DNA from: Epiperipatus broadwayi
Taxonomy: Eukaryota > Onychophora > Udeonychophora > Euonychophora > Peripatidae
Assembly (NCBI GenBank): GCA_028023455.1
Contig: JAQFVV010012422.1
Coordinates: 8,656,337-8,720,336 of the forward strand
DNA length: 64,000 nucleotides
Direction: 5' to 3'
Of the stretch, positions 35,844 through 49,379 are shown in pieces. The notes under the pieces were generated by a model. The model was given only the letters and a program-made list of their open reading frames with translations, had not been told where the DNA came from and made no database searches. Both the position numbers and the translations under genes were made by a program. The stretch's first letter is position 1, and every line of letters starts with the position of its first letter.

Positions 35844-38800
35844 CTAGTTATAATAAGAAAAAAAATTTGATATATATATACACGTGTGTGTATGAACATT
35901 TAGCTAATTTAAAAATATACATACAGATGGGACAAAATAATGGAAAAGTTTATCACATTAGCATATTTTTAAAATATTATCTAGAGCAGGAACAAAAATA
36001 TATACAGTACTAGCAAATAATATAGTACAAATGTACCTCTCCTTTTTCAGAACAATTTGTATACAACCATTAAATAAATTATATTGCTTATTAATTTTGA
36101 ATGAAATATTTAAATTGCTTCAAAAGACACCATCATCAGTCATGTATTCAACATTTCCTGTTAAGCCAACAAAGCCAATTACTCAAGGCATTAACAGGTT
36201 TATAAATGTAGACGGTAACAACAAACCCTTAAGTTATCAACAATCTGAGGTTGCCATGACTACAGGTTGAGTTTGTTGATGGCTTAAGGATAAACATTTC
36301 CTGTTACAATTTATTTAAAACATTCTGTATGACTTCAATAAAGTCAAGTTTGTCTTATCATTGATGTTAAAACTGTTGAATTGTTTAATCTTTTAAGATC
36401 AACAACATTTCTAAAACATGAAAAATTATAAAACAATTGGATAAGAATCCCTGGTAAAAGAGATCAATGGACAGTACAAAAAGCTGTAATCAAATAACAT
36501 CACAATAGCACAAATCATAGCAAAAGATTTACATACACACATCTAAATATTCCAGGAATAGACCAAAACTATTTACCATAAATTTCAAAAGCACAATATT
36601 TCAAAACAATTGATTTCTAATGTGAATATTGCAAAGCAAAAGCAGAAGTCACAACAACATGCAATTAGATAACAAATGAGAAGAAGCCACTATATGCTTG
36701 AATAAATCACCACTTATATTTTCAGCAAATAATGGAAGAATTGAGTCTGAAAATCACCCAAAAAAGTGCATCAAACATACTATCCCCCCCCCACCACCTC
36801 TGCGAGCAGGGTAATGCAACTGTTGCAATTAGTGTGATTCATATCATATGTTATCTAGGTGCAATCATTTCTTCGCAGAGTATTTGAAAAAGATGGGGGG
36901 AACAAGTTCATTCTATTATACAAACATCATTCCACTATCTGCCATGACAATGATTCAATTGTAAAACTGATGCAATCAAAAGATGGTATTATTATCTCTT
37001 AGGCTTTGAGATCTCCTTACTAAATGATTTTATATTGAATAGGTTATTCTAATACAACAAATAGGAGATAAATATCCTTCATCAACATGAATGTATCACA
37101 AATATAAGGAAAAATCTATAAAATGAATGCATATTCATCTGTGAAAGCATAGTAATCTATCATAATGATTAATATGAGATTGTATGAGCTTAGTAAATAA
37201 GGCAATTAAATTCAAAGATATGCTGGATTTGTTGTGAGGTCATTGAAGCTCATTCAAAAATGTAGCAATTGTTATTAATATTGAAGCTAAGAATATGGGT
37301 ATGTTATTGATGATTACATCACATCAACAATGACTTCCTTATAATTGACTGTACAAATATCTACTTTCTCGCTCTTCATGATGCATTAACTTCTTGCACC
37401 GGTATCCCTCTAACTTCCTATTATTCTATCTAACATCTTATATATATGCTTTTTTCCACCCTTTTCCCTCTCAATGTATTTTCATCTAAGTAAATATGTC
37501 TTAATTACTACAATGATGAGAAAGAAACCATGCTTGGACATCCTAAACTTATGATAGGACTGCTACAATTATCCAATCAGAGTATTCATGGTTTAATAAC
37601 TAAAAAAAAATAGATGTCATGAGCTACAAAATAAGTGAATGACCTACTCATGAATCTTGCCATGGACATAGATGAAGCTTTTTAAAAATTATGATAGTGT
37701 GAAAAAGGCAAAGCTTCTTAAATTAAGAAAACTCATGAAAGATTTGAAAACTTCATACAATTTTTTTTTTAAAAAAAAAAAAAAGAAATGATCTGTTTTA
37801 GTATTCCAACTCCAATACCTAGTCAATCAAAGTAATGCAACCTCATAGAAGTCCAGCTGTGACATGGCCATTTCTAGTATTCTTGAAATATTTTGTCTGC
37901 CATCTTTTAAATACTATACAAACAGGAAATTTTATTCCATGAAAAGAGATTATTACTTTGGGCAGTTCAGCATGATGATAAAATGACCAATAAAGATTCT
38001 TGCATTGATTCATTCAGATATAAAAAGAAAAAAAAAACCCAAGTTTGGAAAATAAATTGGAATAATTATACTCAACAGCACTAGATGGTTCAAATAACAC
38101 ATAACTTACCCAAAACTGATCTCATGATAATTATTACTTCCTTTTTACTTTAATACTAACTTAAACTTCTAAGAATTTGATAGAATGCTATATGACATAT
38201 CAATTAAAGATAATTTCTTCATTTATATTGTTCTGTATACAAGATGACTAGTAAGTTCATAAACATCATTTAAATAAAAATATCACAATGAAAGCACCAT
38301 TAAAAATAAGGACTGCACATTATTAGTTAATGTATTTTAAAGTTTTTCAACATATTTCAATAGTATGGCATAAGGGAACAACCTCTTAAAATATATTAGA
38401 TCTATTTAAAATATTAAAAATAATCTTTTTAATATTTATTCCTTGGTTATGTTTTTAACTTTTTACATGTTATTTTTGATTCTTAATTTGCATGAGAGGA
38501 ACGTAGCATTAAATGTTAACACTTTCACCATAGCATTCAATTATATCTTATATATACCACCAAGAATTCCCAAATTCATGCTATTTATATTAATAAAATA
38601 TCTAGTAATTATATATAAGTTTCACAGATTAATTGAAATATTTAAAAAGATTAAATTAAATAGTTGTATAAACACAAAAATGTATTTTTGATGACAAATT
38701 CAAATAACAGATAATTTTTTATTTAAATACTCATGCATGTATCTCAAAAAAAAATCTAAACAGTTATAATCTAAAGTTGACAGTAATTGGTAACTAATTT

Positions 38801-39426
38801 TATTGTGTTATTATTAAATTATCACAAATAGTACAATTTTTTAAATTTAAAACACAATAAAAAAAATATTTAAATAAATAATATGGCAACAAATTATTAT
38901 ATTACATCAAAAAGGTTTTTCGATAACATTTAATAATCTTTTTCAACATACAATTATAAGAACATTGAAATTTGATCATTTAAAAATAGTAATAATATTA
39001 TACGAAATAATGCTGTGTTGCAAATAATACAGTTCTAGATAACTGACATCGAGTCATTATTTTCTGAATTAGATTACGAAGTTCTCTTTATATATCTATA
39101 TCCGTTATTGTATATAATATCTACATTCATTATATACTTAATACAATAAAACTTTGATAAAATTACTCATGGACAGATGTATAATCACATTCATCTGATA
39201 AAAAAAATTTTAATACGCATATACACCTACTATATATATATATAATAACATGTCAATAAAAAGTAAAACAGTCTTTATCCCAAAAGAGATCAAAAATCTC
39301 TCAGACCTTCAAAAAAATAAACCAATAACAGAACAGGCATTTTTAGCCTTGCCAAAAATTAGATAATGAAGCTTTTCATGTTAACTCGCTAACTAATTAT
39401 ATTTAAATATCCATTTGCCAATATTA

Positions 39427-39545
39427 ACATGGCTAGCTAGGTTGACAATGACCAGACTATGTGAATAAAAATTGCTAAGACTGTTTTAAATTTGAAAAAA
39501 AAATTCCATTTTATATTGCCTAGATTCAAATCCCATGTCATTAAT
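39427..39545 (+). repeat. Dispersed repeat copy B (pairs with about 1146)
   Basis: Shares the GGTTGACAATGA core and flanks with 1146-1200. It is followed by GATTCAAATCCCATG, which resembles a tRNA B box at a suitable distance, so a tRNA-derived SINE is possible. Confidence 0.4.
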
Positions 39546-39689
39546 ATAGAAAGCAAAGGTGCTAAATGTTAACATAAGACTTTTCATATATATGCTAATC
39601 TTTCAGAATACATAATATATCATATAACTATATATACTTGCATATATATAGGAATATACTCACAGAAAAGAGTTTTTTTAATATTTATC

Positions 39690-39787
39690 TTTATTACAGG
39701 GTGCTTTCAATATATTTACTATATCATATTCATATGCTATGAATATGATATAATAAATATATTGAAAGTACGCTAGAAAGTAATAAA
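39690..39787. repeat. Near-perfect palindrome, possible MITE
   Basis: CTTTCAATATATTTACTATA...TTCAT and ATGAATATGATATAATAAAT...GAAAG form arms of about 30 bp with a loop of only a few bases. Outer TTTATTAC and GTAATAAA extend the symmetry. Confidence 0.7.
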
Positions 39788-40399
39788 ACTAAATATGAAA
39801 AAAACTATCTTTTTTGTAAGTATACTTATTAATTACAAGACATTATGTTGGCTCCGAAAAGATGAAAATTAGAAACAATTGAATACATGTACATATATAT
39901 ATACTTATAAAATTTAAAGTAATACATTTAAAACAAAATTAAGAACAGGCAACTAAATATAAATTTAAAAATGTATTTAATACATTAATTTGCCTTTCAC
40001 TCCTTATTGAAACCTTATCAAGATATTCATTTTTATAAAATCGTATGACCAACTATTCTACAGAACTACATCCAATGGAGAATATATTACGTTACAATAA
40101 ATATAATTAGTGAAATACATATATGTACATAAAAATGAATAAACTTATCAAAATCTTTTATAATATATATATATATAAACAATCTACAAAAATATTTTAA
40201 TTATAACTCTAAATTTTCCAATAATCTAACAATCCTCATTTCTCCCCCTAATTGTGCTGGACCTTTAACCATGTTTACACATTTTTTGAAAAATTCTTGA
40301 ACATACAAAGTTACATAACATTTCCCTTCCTTGTAATTTTTGGCATATTTTATTATTTGAAATTTTTTTTTTACAATACATTTTATATCCAATATCCAA

Positions 40400-40543
40400 A
40401 AAATGTTTATATGGCCCTGATTTTATATCCCTTCTCTTAATTGCCCTATCATGCTATCTACCTCTTTCAATGGCAGTCTTTCCTATCTGACCTATATATA
40501 TCCTATTGAAATGATCACAACTAATTTTATAAACTAAGCCTAT
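40400..40543 (-). pseudogene. Penelope-like element GIY-YIG endonuclease fragment
   Basis: The minus strand reads NRIGLVYKISCDHFNRIYIG then QIGKTAIERGR, a stop, HDRAIKRRD. GLVY followed about 10 residues later by YIG and the R-x-x-x-H spacing is the GIY-YIG nuclease signature used by Penelope-like retroelements. One in-frame stop; no RT nearby. The A+T-rich frame at 40201-40392 continues the same strand but is not recognisable. Confidence 0.6.
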
Positions 40544-41530
40544 CCTATTTTTAATATATAAATTATAAAATAAATAGATAGATAGTACACTAAGATCTGA
40601 AAGATTATAATTTATTCTAAAATATAATTGTTATACTCAAATTAAGAAATCTAAATGTTGTAATATACATAAATTAACTTTGTTTATTACGCATTATTAG
40701 TTCAAAATAACAACAGAAATTTGCAGCATAAGGCAAATCATATATCTTTTAAACCTTCAAAATGGAATGTATATAATGTTACTATTAATGTGTTTTCTGT
40801 AAATGCACTTTTATTATCACAGCATGAATAACTATCCGGTGGATTAGCATATTGAAATATATATAATGGATGATTTGGTATATTTTTTAGCGTTGCTCTG
40901 GGTGACAAATTTTATATCTTATGTTCAACCATATCTTAGGGCAAAAAGAAATATTTATTTTGTAGACATATATATATAATATTATTATTTATATGTTACA
41001 CAATAATTAAGCATTTAACGAAATTTTAAATAAAATTAAAAAATGACTAAAATAATAGCTCAAAACCAATCTATATATGCTATTTAAAAAAAAAAAGAAT
41101 TGTTTTAAATTGAAGTATTAAAACCAGAAATGGCAAATGAGGAAATAAAATCAATTTTCTTTCAAAATTATAAAACATGTTTTATTTATTATTTGGAAAT
41201 AAAATTTCATTATTATTCTGAAGTTCTGAAGAAAACAACAGATGAATTAGTTAAATTCTTTTTCATTCATGCTTTTATTTAATTTATTCTGTTTGGGTGG
41301 GTGTCTGTCTGTCAGAGAAATCTTGTAACTCAATTTTCATCCTCTTCCCCATTTTCAATTAAGTTGAAAGTTTGTGATGACAATACTTTTTTTTTAAAGT
41401 TTGCAAACAATTTCACAAAAAAAATATAGCAAATTATTTAAATTTTTAATTTTATATGGGATTCAGTACTATTTATAGTCTAATGGATTTGCATCTGAAC
41501 TTTCTTATAAAACTGAAAATAAAAAAAATA

Positions 41531-41790
41531 AAAACATTTCTATTCACATAAAAGCACGAAAAAGTAAAAAAAAAATTTTTTTTCAGCTCCCACACAATAT
41601 TCTTGATACGCGATGAAACTAGAAATGTGCAGCAGTTATGTTTAGCCTACTTCTGAATATGAACGCTTCACTCTTTTATTTTAGTCGCATATCAAGAACA
41701 TTATAAAAGCTGAACAATATTTATTTTCTTGATGCACTCTTTTTTTTTCTTTTTAGTGTATTTATGAATATAAAAGTGTTTCTTTAAAAA
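41531..41790. mobile_element. Foldback element (family FB-A), copy 1
   Basis: Left arm CATTTCTATTCACATAAAAG...TTCTTGATACGCGA; right arm TCGCATATCAAGAA...TTATGAATATAAAAGTG. Shares its arm motifs (TTTATTCACATAAA, CAGCTTTCA and complements) with 46404-46770 and 56105-58175. The right flank CAAACATTCTTTTGAGGATA also recurs beside the second copy. Confidence 0.65.
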
Positions 41791-43150
41791 AAAATATTGA
41801 TTTTTTTTTTTTTATTTAGATTTTGTTTTAGTGAAACAGTGTTATCACAAACATTCTTTTGAGGATAAGCATTACCTAGAATTAGGACACTTGAATAAAA
41901 ACAACAAGTCAATTAATGTTAGTAAAAAAAATATCATAACAGTGAGAAGAAATAAAAGATTTTTGGCATAAAGAAATGGAATATCATGAATGAAGTAGAA
42001 TCTGATCCAAGATATTAAATATTTTACTTTTGGGTGGTGATAGTGCGAGAGATGAATAAAGTAAATTTCAAATTCACATTCATTACCAACATAAAAGAAA
42101 TTATCCAAAAATGAAATTATTGTCAATGCGGAACTATAAATAAAACAATAGAATTGTAATGGGTTCTATAAATAGAATATGCTAAATGAATGGATGCAAA
42201 TTAGCATCATTTACAAGTAAGTTGCATCGATGCAATGAAATATTAATAAAGACATTTTAATAAATTAGCATGACATCACAATTAAATAAAATCTCTATTT
42301 CTTTGCTTCTATAGATTTTAAAATAAATTATAAAAGATATAATGCATGAAGACAAATTTGGGCATTATAAAATTAGAATTCTCTATAGTATTCATACTGA
42401 AAGTTTTATTATGATTATAGAATTATGTATCAATAGTATATAATGTAAGAGATATCTCAAGATTTAAAAGCAGTTTTCTTCAGCCTAATCTAGAGTAATC
42501 TATAGTATGTTCGACTAATTATGGGGTAAAAAAAAGATGATATAATGTTATAATATTCACAAACCTTAACTGTTTTCTGGATTTTGCCTTTGTTGTAGAG
42601 GCTAAAAATCAAAGTGGAAATTAATGCATTTATGCAACTAGCTATTACCTTTCACTCTTTTTTACTATTCAATTTTAATCACGTGAAATTCAAAAAAAAT
42701 CTCTAGGGTTTTGAACCAAGCCAGCTTGCTTGCATAATAACTATTGACAATGGATCAGTTTCTATATAGTTAGAGACTTCAATTTTAGACTTGCTATAGT
42801 CCTCTCTAGCCTTTATCTACAAAGTTATTACCAACAACAATAATATTATTAATGATATTATCCTGAATTTTTTTATTATATATGAATTAATTTTTTTGAA
42901 TGGCAAAATCGTGCAATCTACCAATGTACAAAAAAAATATATAAAATATGATCATAAAAAAATTTTAATATTTATCACGAACAAAAATTACATAAAGTTT
43001 TAAATTAGTTTATCAAATTATGAAGTTAAAAGACTCAGAAGACAACAAATGCTTATAACATAGTTTACTTCCCGTTATATATAAATAAACACAAAAACTT
43101 ATAAGTAAAGTTTTAATAGAGAAGTTATAAATAAATTATAATAATAAACT

Positions 43151-43186
43151 GAACGTTTTCGAGGATCCATGCCTCAAAATCATAGC
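43151..43186 (-). repeat. Hairpin module in Penelope-like 3' flank
   Basis: The minus strand reads ATGATTTTGAGGCATGGATC then CTCGAAAACG. GAGG/CCTC form a short stem directly before GAAAAC. Same layout (TGA-rich lead, hairpin, GAAAC) as the module in the foldback elements. It lies about 65 bp past the Penelope-like stop codon. Confidence 0.45.
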
Positions 43187-43248
43187 TTTCTTAAAAATAT
43201 ATTATAAAATATATGCAAAGATATTTAAATTAGCACGTGTTATGTGGC

Positions 43249-43503
43249 CTATTTCTTCGATATATCAAAGCAAGTATCTTTTCTATTTATAACATTAATA
43301 TTTCCATTAATGTAGAATGCTTCTTTTATTTTTCTATTACGATCATTCGATTCTGTGCATAAAATTACAGGATTAGCAGGTGTAAAGTTGTGTCCAGATT
43401 TCATGGCATGCTCTAAAAATACAAATGATGTATTGTTGTTCTTCTGAGCTCTATTGTAAGCGTATAGGTGTTGAAAATTTAAAACTTTATTAATAAATGC
43501 TTA
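43249..43503 (-). pseudogene. Penelope-like element, C-terminal GIY-YIG fragment
   Basis: An open minus-strand frame of about 80 codons ends at a natural TAG (43249-43251). It contains HLYAYNRAQKNNN, FLEHAMKSGHNFTPANPV and ESNDRNRKIKEAFYINGN. The E-H-A-x-x-x-G-H and R-x-x-R-K-x-K-E-A-F-x-I pattern is the C-terminal part of the GIY-YIG domain of Penelope-like elements. It has no internal stop, so the insertion may be relatively young, but the RT part is missing upstream (43504 onward is non-coding), as in a 5'-truncated copy. A hairpin module lies just downstream (43151-43186). Confidence 0.75.
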
Positions 43504-44040
43504 TGTAATTTATGTTAATGAGATTTTTGGCATAGCCCACCCATCTGGCAATTTCTTTCAAACTTGGGATTAGATGATGATAGAAATAATCTTGAACACT
43601 GAACAAAATGTTCATCTCATAAAAAAAATTTTATTTCTAATTTTAAAATATTCATATCAGAAAATGTGGATCCTGCTAAACATTAAAACTAAAACATTAT
43701 TTCCATGCTATATTTGTCAAAATTGAATAGTTTTCTTTTTGTATGTTACTTTTATGGATTTTAAATGCAAATCATTTTGAACTTTGATTATAGCCCATTC
43801 TAGTTCTGTTTGTTTTGCATTAATTTTTTGTTAGATTTGAGTTAAAATTTCTTCTATATTTTTTTTGATAAACATTTAAAAAAAAAAAAGTAATTTGTTC
43901 AATTTTACCAAAATCTTTTTCAATAGTTTCAATTGTGAAAATAATTTTATTCGATTAAATTGAATAATTTCAGGATATAACTATAAATGTTTAATAAAGC
44001 TCAGAAAATGCTTGTATTTTTCATCTTTTAAATTTGCTTT

Positions 44041-44670
44041 TAGCAGTATTATGAGTTACTGAAAAGCTCTTATTCAACCAATCAAATCTAAACTAACTCT
44101 ATTCTTATTTAGTAATTCAAGATTTAAATTATTTTGTTTTGAGCTAAAATCTGTAAAAAATGATAAATTTGATAAACATCCTTTGTTTGCTGATTGGTGA
44201 AAAGTATCAACTCTTCCATTAGAGTGCAACAAAATATCTTTTATCATCATTCTCATTTTCTAATCTAAACAGATATCTCTGAAGAGCATTACCATAAATA
44301 GAATTGACTGTCTTAAAAGCAGTTTCTATGACAACATGTATATTAAGAATCTTTGAACATAATCCTTGTTGGTAGATAATACAATGGTATGCTAAAAATC
44401 TGGATAATTACTATATTGCTGTTATAAAGCAATAAAAACCATTATTGAAATTAGTCGTATTTGGGAAGTACCATCTGTTTGGACTAAAATTAATTTAAAA
44501 TTTATTTTAAAAATACAAGAACATCTTCTCTCATTCTTTCATGCTTAGCTATCACATTTAATTCTTCTTTTGTTATACAAATATTGAACAGCATTCTAAT
44601 AAATTTCATCAACTGCGCACTACCGGTCATATCAGTCAATTTATCGAATTGTAAAAAAAAACCACCCATG
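44041..44670 (-). pseudogene. hAT-family (ZBED5-like) transposase remnant
   Basis: Minus-strand pieces in order: LQFDKLTDMTGSAQLMKFIR (44600-44665), which fits the first catalytic-Asp region of hAT transposases (D-x-S/L-T-D followed by A-Q-L); then HCIIYQQGLCSKI near 44400; VNSIYGNALQRYLFRL near 44300; a 60-codon frame at 44074-44256 with LLHSNGRVDTFHQSANKGCL and LNLELLNKNR. These correspond in order to the central and C-terminal parts of ZBED5/GTF2IRD2B-like transposases. Frameshifts and stops separate them; it is dead. A possible N-terminal continuation runs to about 44900. Confidence 0.6.
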
Positions 44671-44998
44671 TATTTACATTCTCTTTAAGTTGACTAATTA
44701 CAAATGCACAATAAAATTTTTAATTTGATAGATATCATTTTTAGTTTTAAAATCATAAAAAAAATTTTCTAGTCATAAAAAAAGATTTCTTAATCACATC
44801 ATCAGTAAATACTTTTTCCAAAAGGCCAATGAATAGTGCACCCTTAATGAAACAGTAGTTATGCTAATTGCACTAATTTTTGTTTCATTTGGATAGTCAA
44901 AAAAAAAAAAATTCAAGGAATCATTATTTTGTATTTGAAACCAGTTATTCAAACCAAAAAGATTGACCTGGATGAATAAGAAAAGCTAATTAATAATA

Positions 44999-45864
44999 CA
45001 CCTGAGTCTCTTTTTACACAGACTTATTTAACACAATTTTGAAGTTACGCGATTCATGTTTCACCGGAAGTCGATTTCCGATAATGCGCTATTACTTTAA
45101 ATAATAAATTTTGCGCACTTACGTTATATTGAAAGTAATAGCACATTATTGGAATTCGACTTTCATCTTAGTAATTTCAATATTTCCAGTGCTTTATAAT
45201 AGTAAGATTTTATGCAATAATGAAATTAAAATCATGATTTCCACATTTTATGTATAAACATATTAAATTTTACAAGATTATAATGTAAATTTGTTCAAAC
45301 ATTGTGCATGTTAATTTTGCATTTTAAATCACATTCTGTTTTTGCTTTTTAAAAAAGAACGTAATAAATTATTTTCTTATTAATGACACTAATCATTAAC
45401 GTGCTCTTAAACTCCAACAAGAGCTAAATGGTTGTATGTCTGGAAATCGCGAGCTTCGTAAACAATTAATAAAATCGTCTCAAAGATTAATTACTAATTA
45501 TGTTGTCACCAGAAAATCATAATAATTAAAACGTGTGTAAAAAAATGTAAATTACTGTACTGTAAATTATGCATAAAAATATATTATTTTGAATAAAATT
45601 AAATATTATAGTTAAAAAAAGTTTGTCTTGTATCAATTTTTTTCAAATCTGAAATTTTTTATTAGTCATATTTTATTTCCTTTTTTTTTTTTTTTGCGCG
45701 AATTTTAAAGTAATTTTACGTTGGTGCTTTGCTTTTACGTGAATTTTGAAAAATCACAGACCGCATCCCCCCTTTTTCAATGTAAGTTACATCTATTTTT
45801 GCGCGATTTCATTTGCGCGTGTTTTCTGAGGAACCTATCTATCGCGTAAAACGAGACCCAGGTG
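44999..45864 (+). mobile_element. Tigger/pogo-like element, copy 3
   Basis: 866 bp with TA on each side (44997-44998, 45865-45866). Ends are CACCTGAGTCTC and the complement of GAGACCCAGGTG. Closely similar to copy 1 over both ends, with an internal deletion relative to copy 2. No coding frame. Confidence 0.8.
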
Positions 45865-46403
45865 TACTGAAAACTAAACTAAAAGAAAAGATGACTCATT
45901 ACAATTAGACTTATTACTTTAATGGTTTTTACTAGACTTTTTTGTGTTTAATATTATTACTTACAATTCATTTACTTGTAAAAGATTAAAGGTCATCTGT
46001 GTAGTTATGTTCAAATAATTAAAAATTTTGAATTATTAGTATTCAGACTGACACTATTATGCCTGTATTTGTTTAATTATTATTTTATAATCTTGGAGCT
46101 AAAAAAAAAAAAATGGTTGATAAAAATTTTTTATATTCTTTTATTTAACTTAAGTCTGTTTTTCAATCTGCATGGATAAAATCTTTAACTTAATTTTAAT
46201 CCACTTTAATGTTTGATTTAATTGAAACTTTGCATACATATGTATTCTCAATGACCATACATCTTTTAAAAATTTGAAAATAATTTTAGCAAAAAACTTG
46301 ATAACAAATTTAAATTTTTAATTTCACTGAAAATTGATTTTGATAATTCAGTGTTACATACATAAAACTAAAAAATAGAAATTAAAAAAAAAATAAAGTT
46401 TAA

Positions 46404-46770
46404 AGAAATGTTTTTATTAACGTAAATGCATTAAAATTAAACAATTATTTTTCTTCAGTTTTCATAAATAAATACACAGGCAGCCACGTTTATAAATAGA
46501 CACATTACTATGATAATGCACAAGTTAAATTCTCAAAGAATCATTTAAATAAAGTTGCAACTAATATCTACTTTTTATCTGAAGAATGAATTGTCACTTA
46601 TACAAATAAGTGGGAATTAATTACAAGTTTATTTAAATGATTCTGTGGAAATCTGAATTGTGAGTTATCATAGTAATATGTCTATTTATAAATATGGCTG
46701 CCTGTGTATTTATTTATGAAAGCTGAAGACATATTATTTTTTATATTTTAGTGCATTTATAACAATAAAA
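46404..46770. mobile_element. Foldback element (family FB-A), copy 2
   Basis: Arms of about 145 bp. Left contains TAAATACACAGGCAGCCACG and TAGACACATTACTATGATAA; right contains TTATCATAGTAATATGTCTA and ATGGCTGCCTGTGTATTTAT. The left flank (about 46210-46400, TTTTGATAATTCAGTGTTAC) recurs at 56043-56065, so the mobile unit extends beyond the palindrome. Confidence 0.75.
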
Positions 46771-48652
46771 AAAATTTTTTTTAAATATTTTTTATATTTA
46801 TTTCATTTTAGTTTGCTAAACAAGTGTTTACTACAAACATTCTTTTGAGGATTAGCATTAATTAAAATTAAGCTTAAAGTGATATACAATGATCGGCATT
46901 AGTAAAAAAAACTATAAATAGAGGAAACTTCTTTTTTTTAATGTGTGATAAAAAGGTGAGGACACCTAGAATAAAATAATTTGAATTAAAATAATGCAAT
47001 TTTGTTTTAAATTGTCAGAATAAAAAAAACAGACTGATAATTTTAAAATTTATATATTGCCAACTAAGAGAGAATATCAATGCTGTATGTTTTTACATTG
47101 ACTTAATGTTAATACATCAACAAAAGTAATTAACAAAAATATATATAATCTATAATTAGCAATTTTATTATGAATAAAGTTAACATGCTATCTTAAAAAA
47201 AAAGATGCAAGATTTTTCTGTTAATTAATGAAAGAATATACCATCTCCATTTTTAAAAATGGACAAATAAAATTAAAAATTACATAAAACAAATGATTTA
47301 AGCTTCTCCTTTTCTTCTTTTAAAATGACAAATAAAATTAGATAAAATCAAATGACTTTATAACCCTCTAATCTTTTATAAATAGTCCTATAAAGTAACA
47401 ATGTTTTTAAAAACTATACTATGATTTTCTTTGCCTCAAATAAATAAATCAATCTTATTACTTTTACAACCTTCTCTTCTTCCTTAAGTGAAAATTGATA
47501 AAATAGAAGAGGAAGTAAAACTACATTTCAAAATACAAATTATTTAACAAAAAAAAAAATCACACCATCTATTTGTCTGTTCCTTTTGCAATTGCAACAC
47601 CCAGCAGGTGGTTATACTGTGAACTAAAAAAAATTAAATTTCTTATTTTTGTTTTTGAAACATAGTAAATGGAACTGCAGCTACTGAAAATAAGGATGGG
47701 GGGGTGGATATAGATACCTTATATGTGAAGAGTTTTGTACAGAATAAATACATGCACATACCATGCTTAAAAACTGGATTCTACATTAGAGCAAGGTAAA
47801 ACTTGAAATTTTTTTCAGATTTATAATCAGAATTAGAAATTTTCTTTTAGTAGCAGCTCATTGCCAATCCAGATAATTATTCAATATTGATTGCCAAATG
47901 GTCATCCAATTATTCTCAATTACTGGATAAAACAAATATACTCAAACACCAACTACATGGCAGTTGGCAAGCTTGATAGAGCCTTCTCCTTAACTGAATT
48001 TTTTTTGAGAAGCTATTTAAAGATTCTTTTACATTATATAGTATGTATCTATATCTTTCTTAAACATTTTTAAAGATATAATAGATATATGAATTTATAA
48101 TATAATTCATATATGGTAATCCCTGCCCAAGGATAACTTGCAGTAAGAGCTTATTATATCTAAGCAATAATACTTGATCATTGATGATGGTAGTTAACCA
48201 CTGCTAAAAAATGCCTATACATTAATTTATTCTAGCATATCAATTTGAAGCTCCATCATAAAATAATGAAGTTCTAACATTATTAAATGTATTTATATAT
48301 ATATAATGTATTTAAAAAATGATAATGTTTTTACATTGAGAAGATACAAATTTAGATCATTCATCATCCTGTTTTAGTAGATAACCTGAACAACAAATAT
48401 AGATTAGGAAAAAAAATTTAAATTATTTTCTTTTCAAAAACAAAATGAAATAATCTTTACTAACTAAAAAAAAATGTTATTTTTTACTTTTACAAATTTA
48501 TTAGTGTAATTTTTTAAGGATACTGTTAAAATCATATCTTATTTAATATATGCTTTTATTCTACTTGAACCTGTTTTTTACTGTGTAGATCTAGATTTAA
48601 CGCAATTCTCAACCACTTCTCAATTTCTGATTTAATTAAAATTTTCTTTATA

Positions 48653-49379
48653 CACCTGGGTTTCGTTTTATGCAGATTATTTTAATGCGATTTTGAAGTT
48701 ATGCGATTCATGTTTCTTCTTAATATCTTTCATATATCACTATATTTATTAGATATCAAGAAATTTAAATTATTAATAACTTATTTTCACTTGAAATACT
48801 TTTTTTTTGTTTTTCAAAGATATAACATATTAGCAGCTAATGTGAATATGGCCTGAAGCCATCTTAGCTTCTATGTAAATAACCCATTTATACTAATGAG
48901 TAAATAATAATAATAAATTTATACTTACATATAAAAATATTGCAATAAATATTCAAAAAACTTAAACTTTTAAAACATATTTTGTTATATATAACAGAAA
49001 TAAATAATCTAGATTTTTAAAATAAAAAACGAAGATTTTATAAACTAAAAATAATCTTTTTTTTTTTTTCAGAATTGTCTTTCTAATGATAATGTATAAT
49101 CTTTTTGTTTGATTGAGATCTCATTTTTTAAATATGGAAACAGAAAACCATAAACACAGCACAAGATGAAAATGGCGCTAGCTGTACATCACATCACGAA
49201 TAAAAATAAAGTGGCTAACAGATTTCTCTGGGCATAATTGCTGAGAGATTCTTGACTTCATTAAAAAAAAAGCCACAATACATCACATCACATCGAATCT
49301 GATTTCTTACCAGTTTACAAACGAACACTAGCGGTAATGATTAAAATATGTATGAAAAATGTAAAATTAAATACTGTAG
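48653..49379 (+). mobile_element. Tigger/pogo-like element, copy 4, left part
   Basis: Starts CACCTGGGTTTCGTTTTATG after a TA. It runs to the LTR element inserted at 49380. Its last bases ATACTGTAG and the first bases after the LTR element (GTAGTTAAAAAAAGTTTG, 54998 on) rejoin to a sequence that is continuous in copies 1-3. Confidence 0.8.
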
